Shown: positions 17,227-26,384, counted from the stretch's first letter. The stretch is DNA of 64,000 nt from Kumtagia sp963839725 (GCA_963839725.1 CAWIWT010000007.1:434001-498000), one strand, 5' to 3'. Numbers and translations are program-made. The notes: generated by a model not told the origin, from the sequence alone.

Positions 17227-18024
17227 CTATTCGGCCGCTTCGACAAAGCGGTGGCGTTCGTAGAGGAACTTCAGAACGGCCTCGCGGCATTTGAGATAGG
17301 TCCGGTCCGATGCCAGCTCGATGCGGCGGCGCGGACTGGCAAGCGGTACGTCGAGCACCTCACCAATGCGCGCCGAGGGACCGTTGGTCATCATCACGAT
17401 ACGGTCCGAGAGCAGCACGGCCTCGTCGACATCGTGGGTGATCATAATCACCGTGTTGCCGAGCCGCGTGTGAATCTCCATCATCTGGTCCTGGAGATGC
17501 GCTCGTGTCAGCGCGTCGAGCGCGCCGAACGGTTCGTCGAGCAGTAGGATTTTCGGCTCCATGGAGAGCGCGCGGGCGATGCCGACGCGCTGCTTCATGC
17601 CGCCCGAAATCTCGGCCGGCCGCTTGTCCCTCGCATGGGCCATCTGCACGAGATCGAGATTTTCCATGATCCAGGCATGGCGCTCGGCCTTGCTCTTCGT
17701 CCGGCCAAACACCTTGGCAACGGCGAGATTGACGTTTTCGTAGACGGTAAGCCAGGGCAGCAGCGAATGGTTCTGAAACACCACCGCGCGGTCGGGACCG
17801 GGGTCGTTCACTTCCTGGTTTTCAAGCAGCACGGCGCCAGTCGTCACTTGGGTCAGGCCGGCGACCAGGTTGAGCAAAGTCGACTTGCCGCAGCCGGAAT
17901 GGCCAATGATCGAGACGTACTCGCCTTTGTCTATGGCAAGGCGGATGTCGCGTAGCACTTCGGTGCAGAGTGAGCCCCGGGTGAAGGTCTTGCCGATGTG
18001 GTCGAGTTCGAGATAGGCCCTCAT
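17227..18024 (-). CDS. nrtD: Nitrate/nitrite ABC transporter ATP-binding protein
   Basis: A 265-residue ATPase of the NrtD/CmpD/SsuB branch. Walker A is GHSGCGKSTLLNLV, the Q-loop is VVFQNHSLLPWLTV, the signature is ISGGMKQRVGIARAL and Walker B is ILLLDEPFGALD; the switch His is in MITHDVDEAVLLSDR. It lies 12 bases after the permease and ten before nirB. With nrtA and nrtB it forms the high-affinity nitrate importer. The gene is intact, unlike the permease. Confidence 0.93.
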   Translation of the reverse strand: MRAYLELDHIGKTFTRGSLCTEVLRDIRLAIDKGEYVSIIGHSGCGKSTLLNLVAGLTQVTTGAVLLENQEVNDPGPDRAVVFQNHSLLPWLTVYENVNLAVAKVFGRTKSKAERHAWIMENLDLVQMAHARDKRPAEISGGMKQRVGIARALSMEPKILLLDEPFGALDALTRAHLQDQMMEIHTRLGNTVIMITHDVDEAVLLSDRIVMMTNGPSARIGEVLDVPLASPRRRIELASDRTYLKCREAVLKFLYERHRFVEAAE

Positions 18025-18036
18025 GGTCAGGAATCC

Positions 18037-18929
18037 TCAGTTCGATGCGGTGCCGCGGGTGACGATGACGCTGACGAACGAGACCAGCTTGTCGAGCATA
18101 GAGCCGACGAGGCCGATGTAGATCAGCGCCACGATGATGTCGGTGAGACGCGACGAGTTCCAAGCGTCCCAGATGAAGAAGCCGATGCCGACGCCCCCCG
18201 TTAGCATCTCGGCGGCAACGATCGCGAGCCATGACAGCCCGACGCCGATCCGCAGGCCCGAGAAGATGTAGGGTGCTGCCGCCGGCACCATGATCTTGAA
18301 GAAGAACTCGATCTGATTGAGCCGCAGCACCCGTGCGACATTACGGTAGTCCTCGGGGATATTGCGGATGCCGACGGCGGTGTTGATGATCACCGGCCAG
18401 ATCGACGTGATGAAGATCACGAAAATCGCCGATGGGCGCGAATCGAGAAATGCGGCGAGAGACAGTGGCAGCCAGGCCAACGGCGGCACCGTGCGCAGGA
18501 CCTGAAAGATGGGATCCAGTCCACGCATCGCCCAGACAGACTGCCCGATCAATGCGCCGAGCAGCACGCCGATGACGGCGGCGAGCCCAAATCCGTAGGC
18601 GACGCGCTCCAGCGACACTAGCACGCGCAGGCCGAGCCCAATGTCCTGCGAGCCGTTGATGAAAAACGGATCGATGATCAGGTCTTTGCTTTGCGCCCAG
18701 ACTTCGGAGGGCGGCGGCAGGGAAGCTTCCGGTCCGGAGAAGGCGGCCTGCCAGATGGCGAGGATTATCGCCAGGACCACCAGCGGCGGCAGGATCGTTT
18801 GCGCAGCTTTACCGCGATTGCATTGATATCGAAGCGTTTCGTCTTGACGGCGAGTGGCACGATGGCTGCGGGGCGCTGCTTGAAGGGGCCGGCGACGACC
18901 ACGTCGCTCACGGCGGCGGGAAGGGACAT
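18037..18929 (-). pseudogene. nrtB: Nitrate ABC transporter permease NrtB, frameshift near the N-terminus
   Basis: The coding sequence starts MSLPAAVSDVVVAGPFKQRP at 18929 and runs to FDINAIAVKLRKR. Then the reading moves to a second frame at about 18805, giving QTILPPLVVLAIILAIWQA and the rest of a typical NrtB. Conserved permease blocks follow: LRTVPPLAWLPLSLAAF, the EAA-like VARVLRLNQIEFFFKIMVP and GVGLSWLAIVAAEML. Together about 297 residues, normal for the family. The second frame alone (from 18780) would lack the cytoplasmic start and part of the first helix. Transport would fail unless this is a sequencing error. Confidence 0.82.
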
Positions 18930-18969
18930 GGGGTTCACCTCTGTCGAAGGAATGGATCGGCCGGCATAG

Positions 18970-20283
18970 TCAGGCCATCGCCTTGATCGCGAGACTGTCG
19001 AGATAGGCTGACGGATTCGCCGGATCGAAAGTCTTGCCGTCGAAGAAGGTTTCGACGCCACGGCTGTCGCCCGAAGGCATGTCGGCCAGGCCGAGGCCCT
19101 TGGCGGCTTCAAGCCATAGGTCCGACCGGTTGGTGGCGTCGACCATCGCCTTGATGTCGGTCGTGCCCGGGAACTTGCCCCAGCGGATGTTCTCGGCGAC
19201 GAACCAGCTGTCGAGGCTCTTCCACGGATACGAGGTCTCGCCTTTCTCTCCCCAGAATTTCATCAGCAGATTGGTGCCGGTGGCGGTCCGTCCGTTGCCA
19301 TAGTTGATGTCGCCCTTGATGCGGCCGATGATGTCGGCGACCGGCACATTGTACCACTGCCGCTTGCCAACGATCTCGGCCATCTCCTGCTTGTTTTCCA
19401 TCTTGTCGCACCACTGCTGTGCCTCCATGACCGCCATCATGATGGCGAGGGTGGCCTTCGGATTGGCATCGACGAAGGAGGCGCGCATGCCGAGGATCTT
19501 TTCGGGATGCCTGAACCAGAGTTCTCCGGTGGTCAGCGCAGTGAAGCCGATCTTCTGGTGGACAAGCTGTTCGTTCCAGGGCTCGCCGACGCAGAAGGCG
19601 TCCATGTTGCCGACCTTCATGTTGGCGACCATCTGCGGCGGCGGCACGACGATCACCTCGACGTCGGCGTTCGGGTCGATGCCGCCGGCGGCGAGCCAGT
19701 AGCGCATCCACAGATCATGCGTGCCGCCAGGGAACGTTACCGCGACGGTCGCGGCCTTGCCGCCGGCCTTCTTCTTGTCAAAAGCTTCCTTCAGCGCGCC
19801 CGCATCGAGTTGGACGTTGGTGTCCGCGTATTCTTGCGCGACCGAGATCGCCTGGCAGTCTTCATTGAGGTTGATCAGCGTGTACATTGGCAGCTTCTGC
19901 TTGTTCTGCATGACAGCGCCGGACGAATAGAGATGCACCTTCGGACGCAGGATGTGGCCGCCATCAATGCCGCCGTTCTCGCCGCCGAGCGCAATGTTGT
20001 CGCGCGTCGCGCCCCACGAGGCCTGCTTGAGTACCTCTACGTCCGGCACACCGTATTTCTCGTAGAGGCCCTTCTCCTTGGCGATGATCAGAGGGGCCGA
20101 ATCGGTCAATGCGATGAAACCTAGCTTGGCGCCGGCAACCTCCGGGACGGCCGGTGATGCATAGGCGCCGTAGGGCAGCAATTCGCGCGCTGCAGCCATC
20201 AGGGCCGTGGCGGCCGCGGCCTGTTTCAGGAAAGTACGGCGGGTGGCGCGGAACTGTCTCTTGGGATCGATGCGATCAGTCAT
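18970..20283 (-). CDS. nrtA: Nitrate ABC transporter substrate-binding protein NrtA (Tat-exported)
   Basis: A 437-residue periplasmic nitrate-binding protein of the NrtA/CmpA family. The ATG at 20283 is chosen because GGAGA precedes it and it gives a compact Tat signal (ATRRTFLKQAAAATALMAAA); an in-frame start 51 bases upstream exists. Binding-fold blocks: KLGFIALTDSAPLIIAKEKG, GTHDLWMRYWLAAGGIDP, VVPPPQMVANMKVGNMDAFC and VGEPWNEQLV. It opens the assimilation operon behind a 180-base leader with hairpins and a sigma-54 promoter. Its paralogue NasS, encoded upstream, shares the ligand pocket but lacks a signal. Confidence 0.94.
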   Translation of the reverse strand: MTDRIDPKRQFRATRRTFLKQAAAATALMAAARELLPYGAYASPAVPEVAGAKLGFIALTDSAPLIIAKEKGLYEKYGVPDVEVLKQASWGATRDNIALGGENGGIDGGHILRPKVHLYSSGAVMQNKQKLPMYTLINLNEDCQAISVAQEYADTNVQLDAGALKEAFDKKKAGGKAATVAVTFPGGTHDLWMRYWLAAGGIDPNADVEVIVVPPPQMVANMKVGNMDAFCVGEPWNEQLVHQKIGFTALTTGELWFRHPEKILGMRASFVDANPKATLAIMMAVMEAQQWCDKMENKQEMAEIVGKRQWYNVPVADIIGRIKGDINYGNGRTATGTNLLMKFWGEKGETSYPWKSLDSWFVAENIRWGKFPGTTDIKAMVDATNRSDLWLEAAKGLGLADMPSGDSRGVETFFDGKTFDPANPSAYLDSLAIKAMA

Positions 20284-20342
20284 CTCGGTCTCCGGTGGTA
20301 GCGGGTCTGGGAGGAACCCGTCGTTTGAGGTCATTCGAAACG

Positions 20343-20461
20343 AAAAAGCTGCCGGCCAGGTGCTTTCGCATCCGCCAATCGGGAGCGCGAAGTGACCTGA
20401 TCGGCAGCTCTGCCTGGAGCGCCCATCGTTGGACGCAAATCTCGTGGCCCCTCGTCGGGCC
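20343..20461 (-). promoter_or_regulatory. NasT-type leader: two hexaloop hairpins followed by a terminator
   Basis: On the minus strand, just after the predicted start site, lies GGCCC-GACGAG-GGGCC (20461-20446), then GCGTCC-AACGAT-GGGCGC (20436-20419), both stems closed by six-base loops. Nine bases later AGCTGCCG (20409-20402) pairs with CGGCAGCT (20354-20347) around an inner stem and is followed by a T run. This is the layout of ANTAR-protein target RNAs: NasT stabilises the hairpins and prevents the terminator, as known for NasST systems. The second loop has the conserved A1 and G4; the first has only G4. nasS-nasT lie directly upstream. Confidence 0.72.
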
Positions 20462-20473
20462 TGGCATCTACAA

Positions 20474-20490
20474 AGCAGGAAGTGTGCCAG
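20474..20490 (-). promoter_or_regulatory. Sigma-54 (RpoN) promoter of the nrtA operon
   Basis: CTGGCACACTTCCTGCT on the minus strand matches the -24/-12 consensus TGGCAC-N5-TTGC with one mismatch (C for T). GG and GC are ten bases apart as required. Transcription would start near 20463, immediately before the first leader hairpin. Confidence 0.72.
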
Positions 20491-20592
20491 TTTTTCGAGA
20501 TTACAATGAAAGAAGCAAAATCAGTTAGTTGGCGGACACATGCCCATGTCAAACTCAACCGAGTTGTCGAACAATGCGGCAAAACCGAAGTC

Positions 20593-20617
20593 GCAATGCA
20601 CAATTATTGTGCATTGC
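20593..20617. promoter_or_regulatory. NtrC-type enhancer palindrome
   Basis: A perfect inverted repeat with 12-base arms around one central base. Its core TGCACAATTATTGTGCA (20597-20613) has the TGCAC-N7-GTGCA spacing of NtrC sites. It lies about 115 bases upstream of the sigma-54 promoter, the usual enhancer distance. Another TGCACC half-site follows directly. NtrC binding is inferred from spacing. Confidence 0.65.
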
Positions 20618-20638
20618 ACCATTCTGCACATTGATAGG

Positions 20639-21877
20639 TCAGTGACGGTCGAGTGAGGGGGGGCGGCCATTGATGTAGGCTTCGACCATGTCTGGATCGA
20701 AGACCGCGCCATCGAAGAATCCGTCCGGTCCCAACACCAGGCTGGCGCCGGCCGACCCTACCGGGGTTGCGGTCTTCAGCGCGCCCTCAACTTTGGCATT
20801 CGCAGCAGGGAGCGCGACGCCGAGCGGCTTCAGTGCGCCCCTATATAGTTCCGGACGGTAGGTCTCGCGCGCGATCGCTTCGTTGGCATCGGTTGCTGCG
20901 ACCTGACGCCAGCGCACCATCTGGGAGTAGAACCAAACCGCGTGGCTTTTCCACGGAAAGGTCGCGGCCTTGTCATGTGGCACGAAGAAATCCGCTACAT
21001 CGATGACATCCGTGCTGCCTATGCGAATCGCGCCGTCGAGCGCGGGATGGAGCCACTCGGACGGGCAGTTGATGTATCGGGTAGCCGCAAGAAGCCTCGC
21101 GAGCTCGCTTCGGTTGCCAGGCGTTCCGCACCATTTCGCGGCACGATAAAGTGCGCGCAGCGCCGCCGCCAGGGCGTCAGGGTTGGCCTCCGCCCACGAT
21201 GCCGCGACACCAAGTACCTTTTCCGGGCTTGATTTCCAGATAGCCGCCTTGACCGTCGCAATCCTGCCGACTCCTTTTGCCACGGCGGCGGTGTTCCACG
21301 GCTCGCCTACGCAATATCCATCAATGCGACCGGCCCCGAGCGCATCGGCCATTAGAGGCGGCGGTAAGATGACGATTTCAACGTCGCGATCAGGATCGAC
21401 GCCGCAGGCCGCGAGCCAGTAACGGAGCTCGTAGTTGTGGCCTGAATGCGGATGGACGACGGCAAGGCGCAAGGGCTCGTTGCCGAGCCGCGCGCGAGCT
21501 TTAATTTCGAGCCGCAATGCGTTGCCGGTCAAAAGGGGGTCGAGATCGCCGCGGGCGCCGTGTTCTCGCATGGCCTGCCAGAGTGCGTTAGACACGGTAA
21601 CCGCATTGCCGCCGAGGCCGAGCGCCATCGGCACCAGCGTGCGCGCGGCGAGCGGTGTCAGTCCAAGATTGCAGGCGATCGGCATTGGCGCCAGCATATG
21701 GGCAACATTAAAATGGCCGACGGCGAGACGGTCGCGGATGCTCGCCCAGGAACTTTCGCGCACCAGGGAAAAGGCAATTCCTTCCTCTTCCGCGAAGCCT
21801 TTCTCGTGCGCGACGACGAGCAGGGCGCTGTCGAGGAGAGGCAGGAATCCTGCCGTGATCGCGTGTCGCGTTGTCAT
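20639..21877 (-). CDS. nasS: Nitrate/nitrite sensor NasS (NrtA-like, cytoplasmic)
   Basis: A 412-residue homologue of nitrate-binding proteins without a signal peptide, starting MTTRHAITAGFLPLLDSALL. In NasST systems NasS holds NasT inactive and releases it when nitrate or nitrite binds. Ligand-domain blocks parallel NrtA: HSGHNYELRYWLAACGVDP, VILPPPLMADALGAGRIDG and YCVGEPWNTAAV. It overlaps the nasT stop by four bases and is transcribed after it. Its position directly upstream of the nrtA leader fits a local regulatory role. Confidence 0.9.
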   Translation of the reverse strand: MTTRHAITAGFLPLLDSALLVVAHEKGFAEEEGIAFSLVRESSWASIRDRLAVGHFNVAHMLAPMPIACNLGLTPLAARTLVPMALGLGGNAVTVSNALWQAMREHGARGDLDPLLTGNALRLEIKARARLGNEPLRLAVVHPHSGHNYELRYWLAACGVDPDRDVEIVILPPPLMADALGAGRIDGYCVGEPWNTAAVAKGVGRIATVKAAIWKSSPEKVLGVAASWAEANPDALAAALRALYRAAKWCGTPGNRSELARLLAATRYINCPSEWLHPALDGAIRIGSTDVIDVADFFVPHDKAATFPWKSHAVWFYSQMVRWRQVAATDANEAIARETYRPELYRGALKPLGVALPAANAKVEGALKTATPVGSAGASLVLGPDGFFDGAVFDPDMVEAYINGRPPSLDRH

Positions 21878-22476
21878 GCATCGTCTCCCGGTGCCAGCAA
21901 CCTGGCGGCAGTGATCAGGCTTTGCGCGATCTCGCTGATCTTGCGGTTCTGGTTCATCGCCGTCTTGCGCAGAAGCGCGTATGCCTCTCCCTCGGAGAGG
22001 CCGCGCGACCGCATCAATAGTCCCTTGGCGCGATCGACCAGCTTGCGGTTTTCAAGTTCGCTGCGAGCCTCCTCCAGTTCCCGCGCCATGCGCGAAAACG
22101 CGTTGAAACGACTGATCGCCATGTCAAGGATAGGCTTCACCCGTTCCTGCTTCAGTCCGTCGACAATGTAGGCCGATACTCCGGCATCCACCGCCGCCTC
22201 GATCGAGGCTGTGTCCGACCGGTCGACAAACATGGCGATAGGCCGCTTCACCACACGCGACAACTGGAACATATTCTCCAGCATATCGCGATTGGGATTC
22301 TCAAGATCTATGACGATGACGTCGGGCTCGATTTCCGCGATCCGCTTCGCGATGCCGGTCACATCGTGGACAATGGTCACTCGGTCGTGGCCGGCGTCTC
22401 GCAGGCCCGCTTCGATAATCGAAGAGCGGATGCGGTTTTCGTCGATCACAAGGATTGTCAGGGACGTGGCATGCAT
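21874..22476 (-). CDS. nasT: Nitrate response antiterminator NasT (ANTAR domain)
   Basis: A 200-residue two-domain regulator. The N-terminal receiver-like domain starts LTILVIDENRIRSSIIEAGL and has DVIVIDLENPNRDMLENMF; a coiled linker leads to the RNA-binding ANTAR domain RKLVDRAKGLLMRSRGLSE with EAYALLRKTAMNQNRKISE. Known NasT proteins bind hairpins in leader RNA and allow read-through into nitrate genes; the matching leader is visible upstream of nrtA. ATG 22476 gives the family length; the frame stays open upstream but without homology. Confidence 0.93.
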   Translation of the reverse strand: MHATSLTILVIDENRIRSSIIEAGLRDAGHDRVTIVHDVTGIAKRIAEIEPDVIVIDLENPNRDMLENMFQLSRVVKRPIAMFVDRSDTASIEAAVDAGVSAYIVDGLKQERVKPILDMAISRFNAFSRMARELEEARSELENRKLVDRAKGLLMRSRGLSEGEAYALLRKTAMNQNRKISEIAQSLITAARLLAPGDDA

Positions 22477-22956
22477 GCCGCCATTCTGGCCAATCGCCAA
22501 TTTTGTGCAATGCGGCAAAGCATACAGGTAGGGCGTCCGGTATTTCTTCGGTGTGGCCTGAAGCCGGCTCGTTGGCGGGCAGCTCGTCGTGTAGGATCCA
22601 CGCGCTGACTCCATCGCTCTCGCGCCGTCTGACTCGACATTTTCAAGGTTGACGCGCAAAGTAAATTCTTCAGATGGCGTGACGATTAGTTCCAATCCGG
22701 CCATACATTAAAAGTTGTGGAATGCTCGACGCCACACGTCAGCCCAGAATGCTGGGCGACAAAGAAAAATTGGGCCAGTGGAGGGAAATGATGGGCTGCG
22801 TGCTTATGTTTTCCCTACAGCACTAATTGCCGGCCACTACGACCGCCAATACCTGATTTTCGAGATTGCAATTTAAGCTTGAAGAACTTCTTTTGACAGA
22901 AGCAAAACAAAAGCTCTGAATAGTGGGATCAAAAGCCACATAGGGAGGATCTTATC
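22477..22956. other. Intergenic region between nasT and the OmpA-DUF2092 gene
   Basis: About 480 bases between divergent genes, so both promoters should lie here. I see no sigma-54 consensus in front of nasT, only a single TGCAC-type half-site near 22505. A GGAGG lies directly before the ATG at 22957. The 22840-22930 stretch is AT-rich. Confidence 0.5.
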
Positions 22957-24212
22957 ATGTCCATCCAAAGCATCGACTTGTCAATGCAGAATATTCTCGG
23001 TGACAATCAGAACATCTCGCGCAAGTTCAAATTTATAAGAGATACGAAAGAAATACTTGTGGCTTTTGTTCTGGTTGCAGCCACCACTGTTCCAGTATGG
23101 TCTCAGACAGCAGAAGACTTAGAGAAAGAATACAATAGGGAGAAAATGCAACAGGCGCTCCAGACCAGAGAGCGCTACGACCTTTATGGCATACATTTCG
23201 AAAGCGACAAGTCAACTTTGGACCCAGCCGCAGGACCGATGCTCGACGACATAGCGACTGCGCTCAAGAACTTCCCCGATTGGGGCCTCAGAGTTGTCGG
23301 CCATACTGACGCAACCGGCGATCCAGAAGCCAACGAAGTTCTTTCAGTTCAGCGCGCCGACGCCATCAAGGCGGCGCTTGTCGACCGAGGGGCCACTGCT
23401 GATAGGTTGCAGGCGGCGGGCGTTGGAGAGAACCGCCCTATTGCCAGCAATCAGACGCCTGAAGGACGGGCTCTCAACCGTCGAGTTGAGCTCGTGAGGT
23501 TTACCGACTCGACGGAAGCCAAAAAGCTGCTCAAGGCGATGTCCGATTATCTGGCAGCCCAGAAGGCGATATCGTTCAGCTACGATGCCAACCTCCAGGT
23601 AGTCACCAATTCTGATCAAAAACTTGGGCTGGCAAGTTCCGGCGCCGTGACCCTCAGCCGGCCTGATAAAGTTCGCACAACCCGCTCTGGGGGGTTTGTC
23701 GACGTCGAGACAACTTCGACGGCAAGACGCTCACGCTCTTCGGCAAGGATGCCAACAAATATACTCAAGTCGATATTCCTGGCACGGTCGACCATCTAGT
23801 GGACGAGCTGAAAGACAAGTATGGATTGCCCTTACCAGCAGCTGACTTGTTAATGACCAATTCATACGACCAACTGATGCAGGGCGTTTACGACTCCAAG
23901 GACTTGGGAAGCGGCGTCATCAATGGTGTGGAGTGCGATTCTCTCGCGTTCCGCAAGGACGACGTGGATTTCCAGATCTGGGTCGCCCAAGGAGAACAAC
24001 CTTACCCCTGCCGCCTTACCATCACTTCCAGCCAGGTTGCTGGTGGACCGGAATACAGCGTCCAGGTCAGAGATTGGAAGACCGGGGATGCGGTTATGGC
24101 GGACGACTTTAGCTTCAAGACGCCACCCAATGCGGAAAAGATCGATGTGAACGACCTCAAGGGTAAGCTCGGTGATCTTCCGGAGAACTTCGCTAAAGGA
24201 GACGGAAAATGA
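22957..24212 (+). pseudogene. Secreted OmpA-DUF2092 fusion protein, frameshifted
   Basis: The first frame gives a signal peptide (ILVAFVLVAATTVPVWSQ) and a complete OmpA C-terminal peptidoglycan-binding domain (YGIHFESDKSTLDPAA, RVVGHTDATGDPEANEVLS, GENRPIASNQTPEGRALNRR). It then enters a DUF2092 domain (ISFSYDANLQVVTNSDQKLG). Near 23710 the frame changes. The second frame continues NFDGKTLTLFGKDANKYTQV, VDELKDKYGLPLPAADLLM and CRLTITSSQVAGG, to a stop at 24212. Together about 418 residues. OmpA domains anchor proteins to the cell wall; DUF2092 is uncharacterised, usually a predicted periplasmic protein. It is followed by a small exported protein. Confidence 0.78.
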
Positions 24213-24313
24213 CTTTTTAAGGACCAATGCCGAAAAGATCGATGTGAACGACCTAAGGGTAAGCTCGGTGATCGCCGGAGAACTTCGCTAAAGGAGACGG
24301 AAAATGACTTTTT
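24127..24313 (+). repeat. Imperfect 90-base tandem duplication
   Basis: Copy one (24127-24218) and copy two (24224-24313) are nearly identical: the last codons of the DUF2092 gene, the Shine-Dalgarno sequence and the start of the next gene. Copy two lacks one C in the lysine-rich stretch and differs at TTCC/GCC. In copy one the downstream gene reads only ATG ACT TTT TAA; in copy two it continues into a full gene. The duplication therefore created a four-codon false start. Confidence 0.9.
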
Positions 24314-24513
24314 GGAAACGCGCAGGGATTATCTGCCTTGCCTGGGTGTCTGTGCTTTGCGTCGGCGATGTGGCGAGGGATTGGGAGATTGCTTCGATTA
24401 CCGTAGTCTCTTCTGCTGTTGCTAAAGTTGGTCGACCGCTGACTCCGGTGAGCGTGGCCGGGGTTGCGCGGCGAACAACTCGGCGCTGCGCTGCCGGCGT
24501 GTACAATTGCTAG
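24304..24513 (+). CDS. Small exported hypothetical protein
   Basis: A 69-residue protein starting MTFWKRAGIICLAWVSVLCV, which looks like a signal or single membrane segment. The C-terminal half, VGRPLTPVSVAGVARRTTRR, ends in CAAGVYNC. A GGAGACGG Shine-Dalgarno region precedes the ATG. Its place directly after the DUF2092 gene suggests a two-gene unit. I cannot assign a function. Confidence 0.6.
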   Translation: MTFWKRAGIICLAWVSVLCVGDVARDWEIASITVVSSAVAKVGRPLTPVSVAGVARRTTRRCAAGVYNC

Positions 24514-24960
24514 TCAACGCCTGCCTCCATGTCTCCTGCCTTGGCGGAAGGAGCGCACCCGCCGACGATCCCTATCGTACGGCATGGTCCTACCCGTATT
24601 GCGTATCAGTTCGCCTCACGTGAGTTCGCCGCGCAAGATGATGGGCAGGATGCCGACCGGTGCAGCGGTTCGCCTTGCTCAGCATTGCGAACGCTTTGCA
24701 TTGCTGAACGCATAGAGACGGCGTTTTCGGCATCGATCCTTTGCAGCGTCCCGGCATGGCGGCGCTCGCAGCGGGCGTTGCCTGGCAGTCGATACAGTCG
24801 ACAGAGTTCGGAGACACTTGCCCTGGGGTGACTTCTGTCCTTCGGAATTCCTGGAATTAGCTCTTTGCAGTATGCTGCCGCATTTGTAGGGGTGAGCGTA
24901 ATGCAGTTCGCCCTCGATGGCATCGTTATCGGCAGCACAATTTTGGCCCGGGGGGAACGC
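24514..24960. other. Intergenic region with no recognised gene
   Basis: About 450 bases. Short open frames on both strands show no family resemblance or ribosome binding site. An imperfect inverted pair around 24678-24710 (CTCAGCATTGCGAACG and TTGCATTGCTGAACG) is the only structure noted. Confidence 0.45.
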
Positions 24961-26232
24961 ATGAGAGGGATTCTTGATGCGATCGTCATAGGCGCTGGCT
25001 CTGCCGGGCTTGGCGTCAGCTACTTCCTGCAACAACGTGGCTGCGCGCACCATGTTCTCGAGCGAACCCGCATAGGAGAGACGTGGCGAACGCAGCGCTG
25101 GGACTCCTTCCGGCTGAACTCGACGAACATACGCACCATGCTGCCCGGCGATTCCTATGACGGGCAGGACCCCTGGGGTGCGATAACGCACCACGAATTC
25201 GTCGCCTATCTGGAAGGCTATGTTGACCGGCACCGCTTGCCGGTGCGCACAGGAGTGGCGGTTGAGCAGCTTGTTCGAGAGGACCGAGCCTACCAAGTCA
25301 CGACTGATCGAGAGACGCTTCTGGCTCGCACGATCGTGATTGCAACCGGCAACCAGAACCGCCAGGTCCGGCCGCCTTGGTCGTCCGACTTGCCAACGGC
25401 GGTTCGCCAGGTCAATTCCTCTGCTTTTCGCAACGCGGCCGAGCTCGCTGAGGGCGCCGTGCTGGTGGTCGGGAGTGGCCAGTCGGGCGGCCAGATTGCC
25501 GAGGATTTGGTGCATGCCGGACGTCGGGTGTTCCTGGCGACAAGCCGAACTGGCCGCCTGGTACGCCGCTATCGCGGCGGCAACTCGTTCAACTGGCTCA
25601 CCGTATCCGGCTTTGCCGACGTCCCGCGCCGGGAGCTCATCCTGGAAAACGGCAGGCTGCCGCCGCGCCCGCTGCTCGGGGCGACCCACACGATCAGCCT
25701 GCAATCGTTGAGCGCGCAAGGGGTGGTACTGCTCGGCCGTTTCAGAGGCGTTGTGAACGGCAGCCTCGCCTTCGGCGACCAGGTCGGCGACCACATGCGC
25801 TTCGCAGACGAGGCCTCGGCGGAGGCGAAGCGGGTGATCGACGAGTACATCGAGCGCGCCGGCCTCGATGCGCCGCCGGCTGAGGATGATCCAGCCGAAA
25901 CGGTTGCGCCGTGCGTGCCGAGCCCGCCGATCCGCTCGATCGACTTGGCCGCAAGCGGCATCTCCTCGATAATCTGGTGCACTGGCTTCTCGGGCGACTT
26001 TTCATGGGTGAAGCTTCCCGGCGCCCTCGATGCGGCCGGCCAACCCATACACGAGGATGGTATCGGCACCGTTCCCGGGCTCTATTTCGCCGGTCTCGAT
26101 TTTGCGTCAACGCGGAAATCAGGCACCATACCGGCGGTTGCCGAGGAGGCGGACCTTCTAGTGGACCACATCGTCAAGAGACGAGTAAACTCGCGGTCAA
26201 GAACGCCTGGAGTGGATCGCGAGGCTGTGTAA
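24961..26232 (+). CDS. FAD-dependent NAD(P)H oxidoreductase (flavin monooxygenase-like)
   Basis: A 423-residue two-dinucleotide-binding flavoprotein. The FAD site is DAIVIGAGSAGLGVSYFL, followed by ERTRIGETWRTQRWDSFRLN, the GxW region of YUCCA/Baeyer-Villiger-type enzymes. The NAD(P)H site is VLVVGSGQSGGQIAEDLV. The C-terminal IIWCTGFSGDFSWVKLP corresponds to the ATG/TGF motif of the group. It probably oxygenates a small substrate or acts as an imine/sulfur oxidase; the substrate is unknown. ATG 24961 starts right at the Rossmann strand; the frame is open further upstream without homology. It is monocistronic. Confidence 0.82.
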   Translation: MRGILDAIVIGAGSAGLGVSYFLQQRGCAHHVLERTRIGETWRTQRWDSFRLNSTNIRTMLPGDSYDGQDPWGAITHHEFVAYLEGYVDRHRLPVRTGVAVEQLVREDRAYQVTTDRETLLARTIVIATGNQNRQVRPPWSSDLPTAVRQVNSSAFRNAAELAEGAVLVVGSGQSGGQIAEDLVHAGRRVFLATSRTGRLVRRYRGGNSFNWLTVSGFADVPRRELILENGRLPPRPLLGATHTISLQSLSAQGVVLLGRFRGVVNGSLAFGDQVGDHMRFADEASAEAKRVIDEYIERAGLDAPPAEDDPAETVAPCVPSPPIRSIDLAASGISSIIWCTGFSGDFSWVKLPGALDAAGQPIHEDGIGTVPGLYFAGLDFASTRKSGTIPAVAEEADLLVDHIVKRRVNSRSRTPGVDREAV

Positions 26233-26384
26233 TGGCTTTCCTTCGCGAACATTATCGCACCGGTCACAATGGCGACGGTTACTCGTTTGTCTAGCGTCGC
26301 TAGCCGCCAACGCTGGAACATCCCTAAGCTGCCAGAGCCGGACATCCCGCCCTTGCGTCTCAAAGGTCCGTCTACCGCCTCGGC

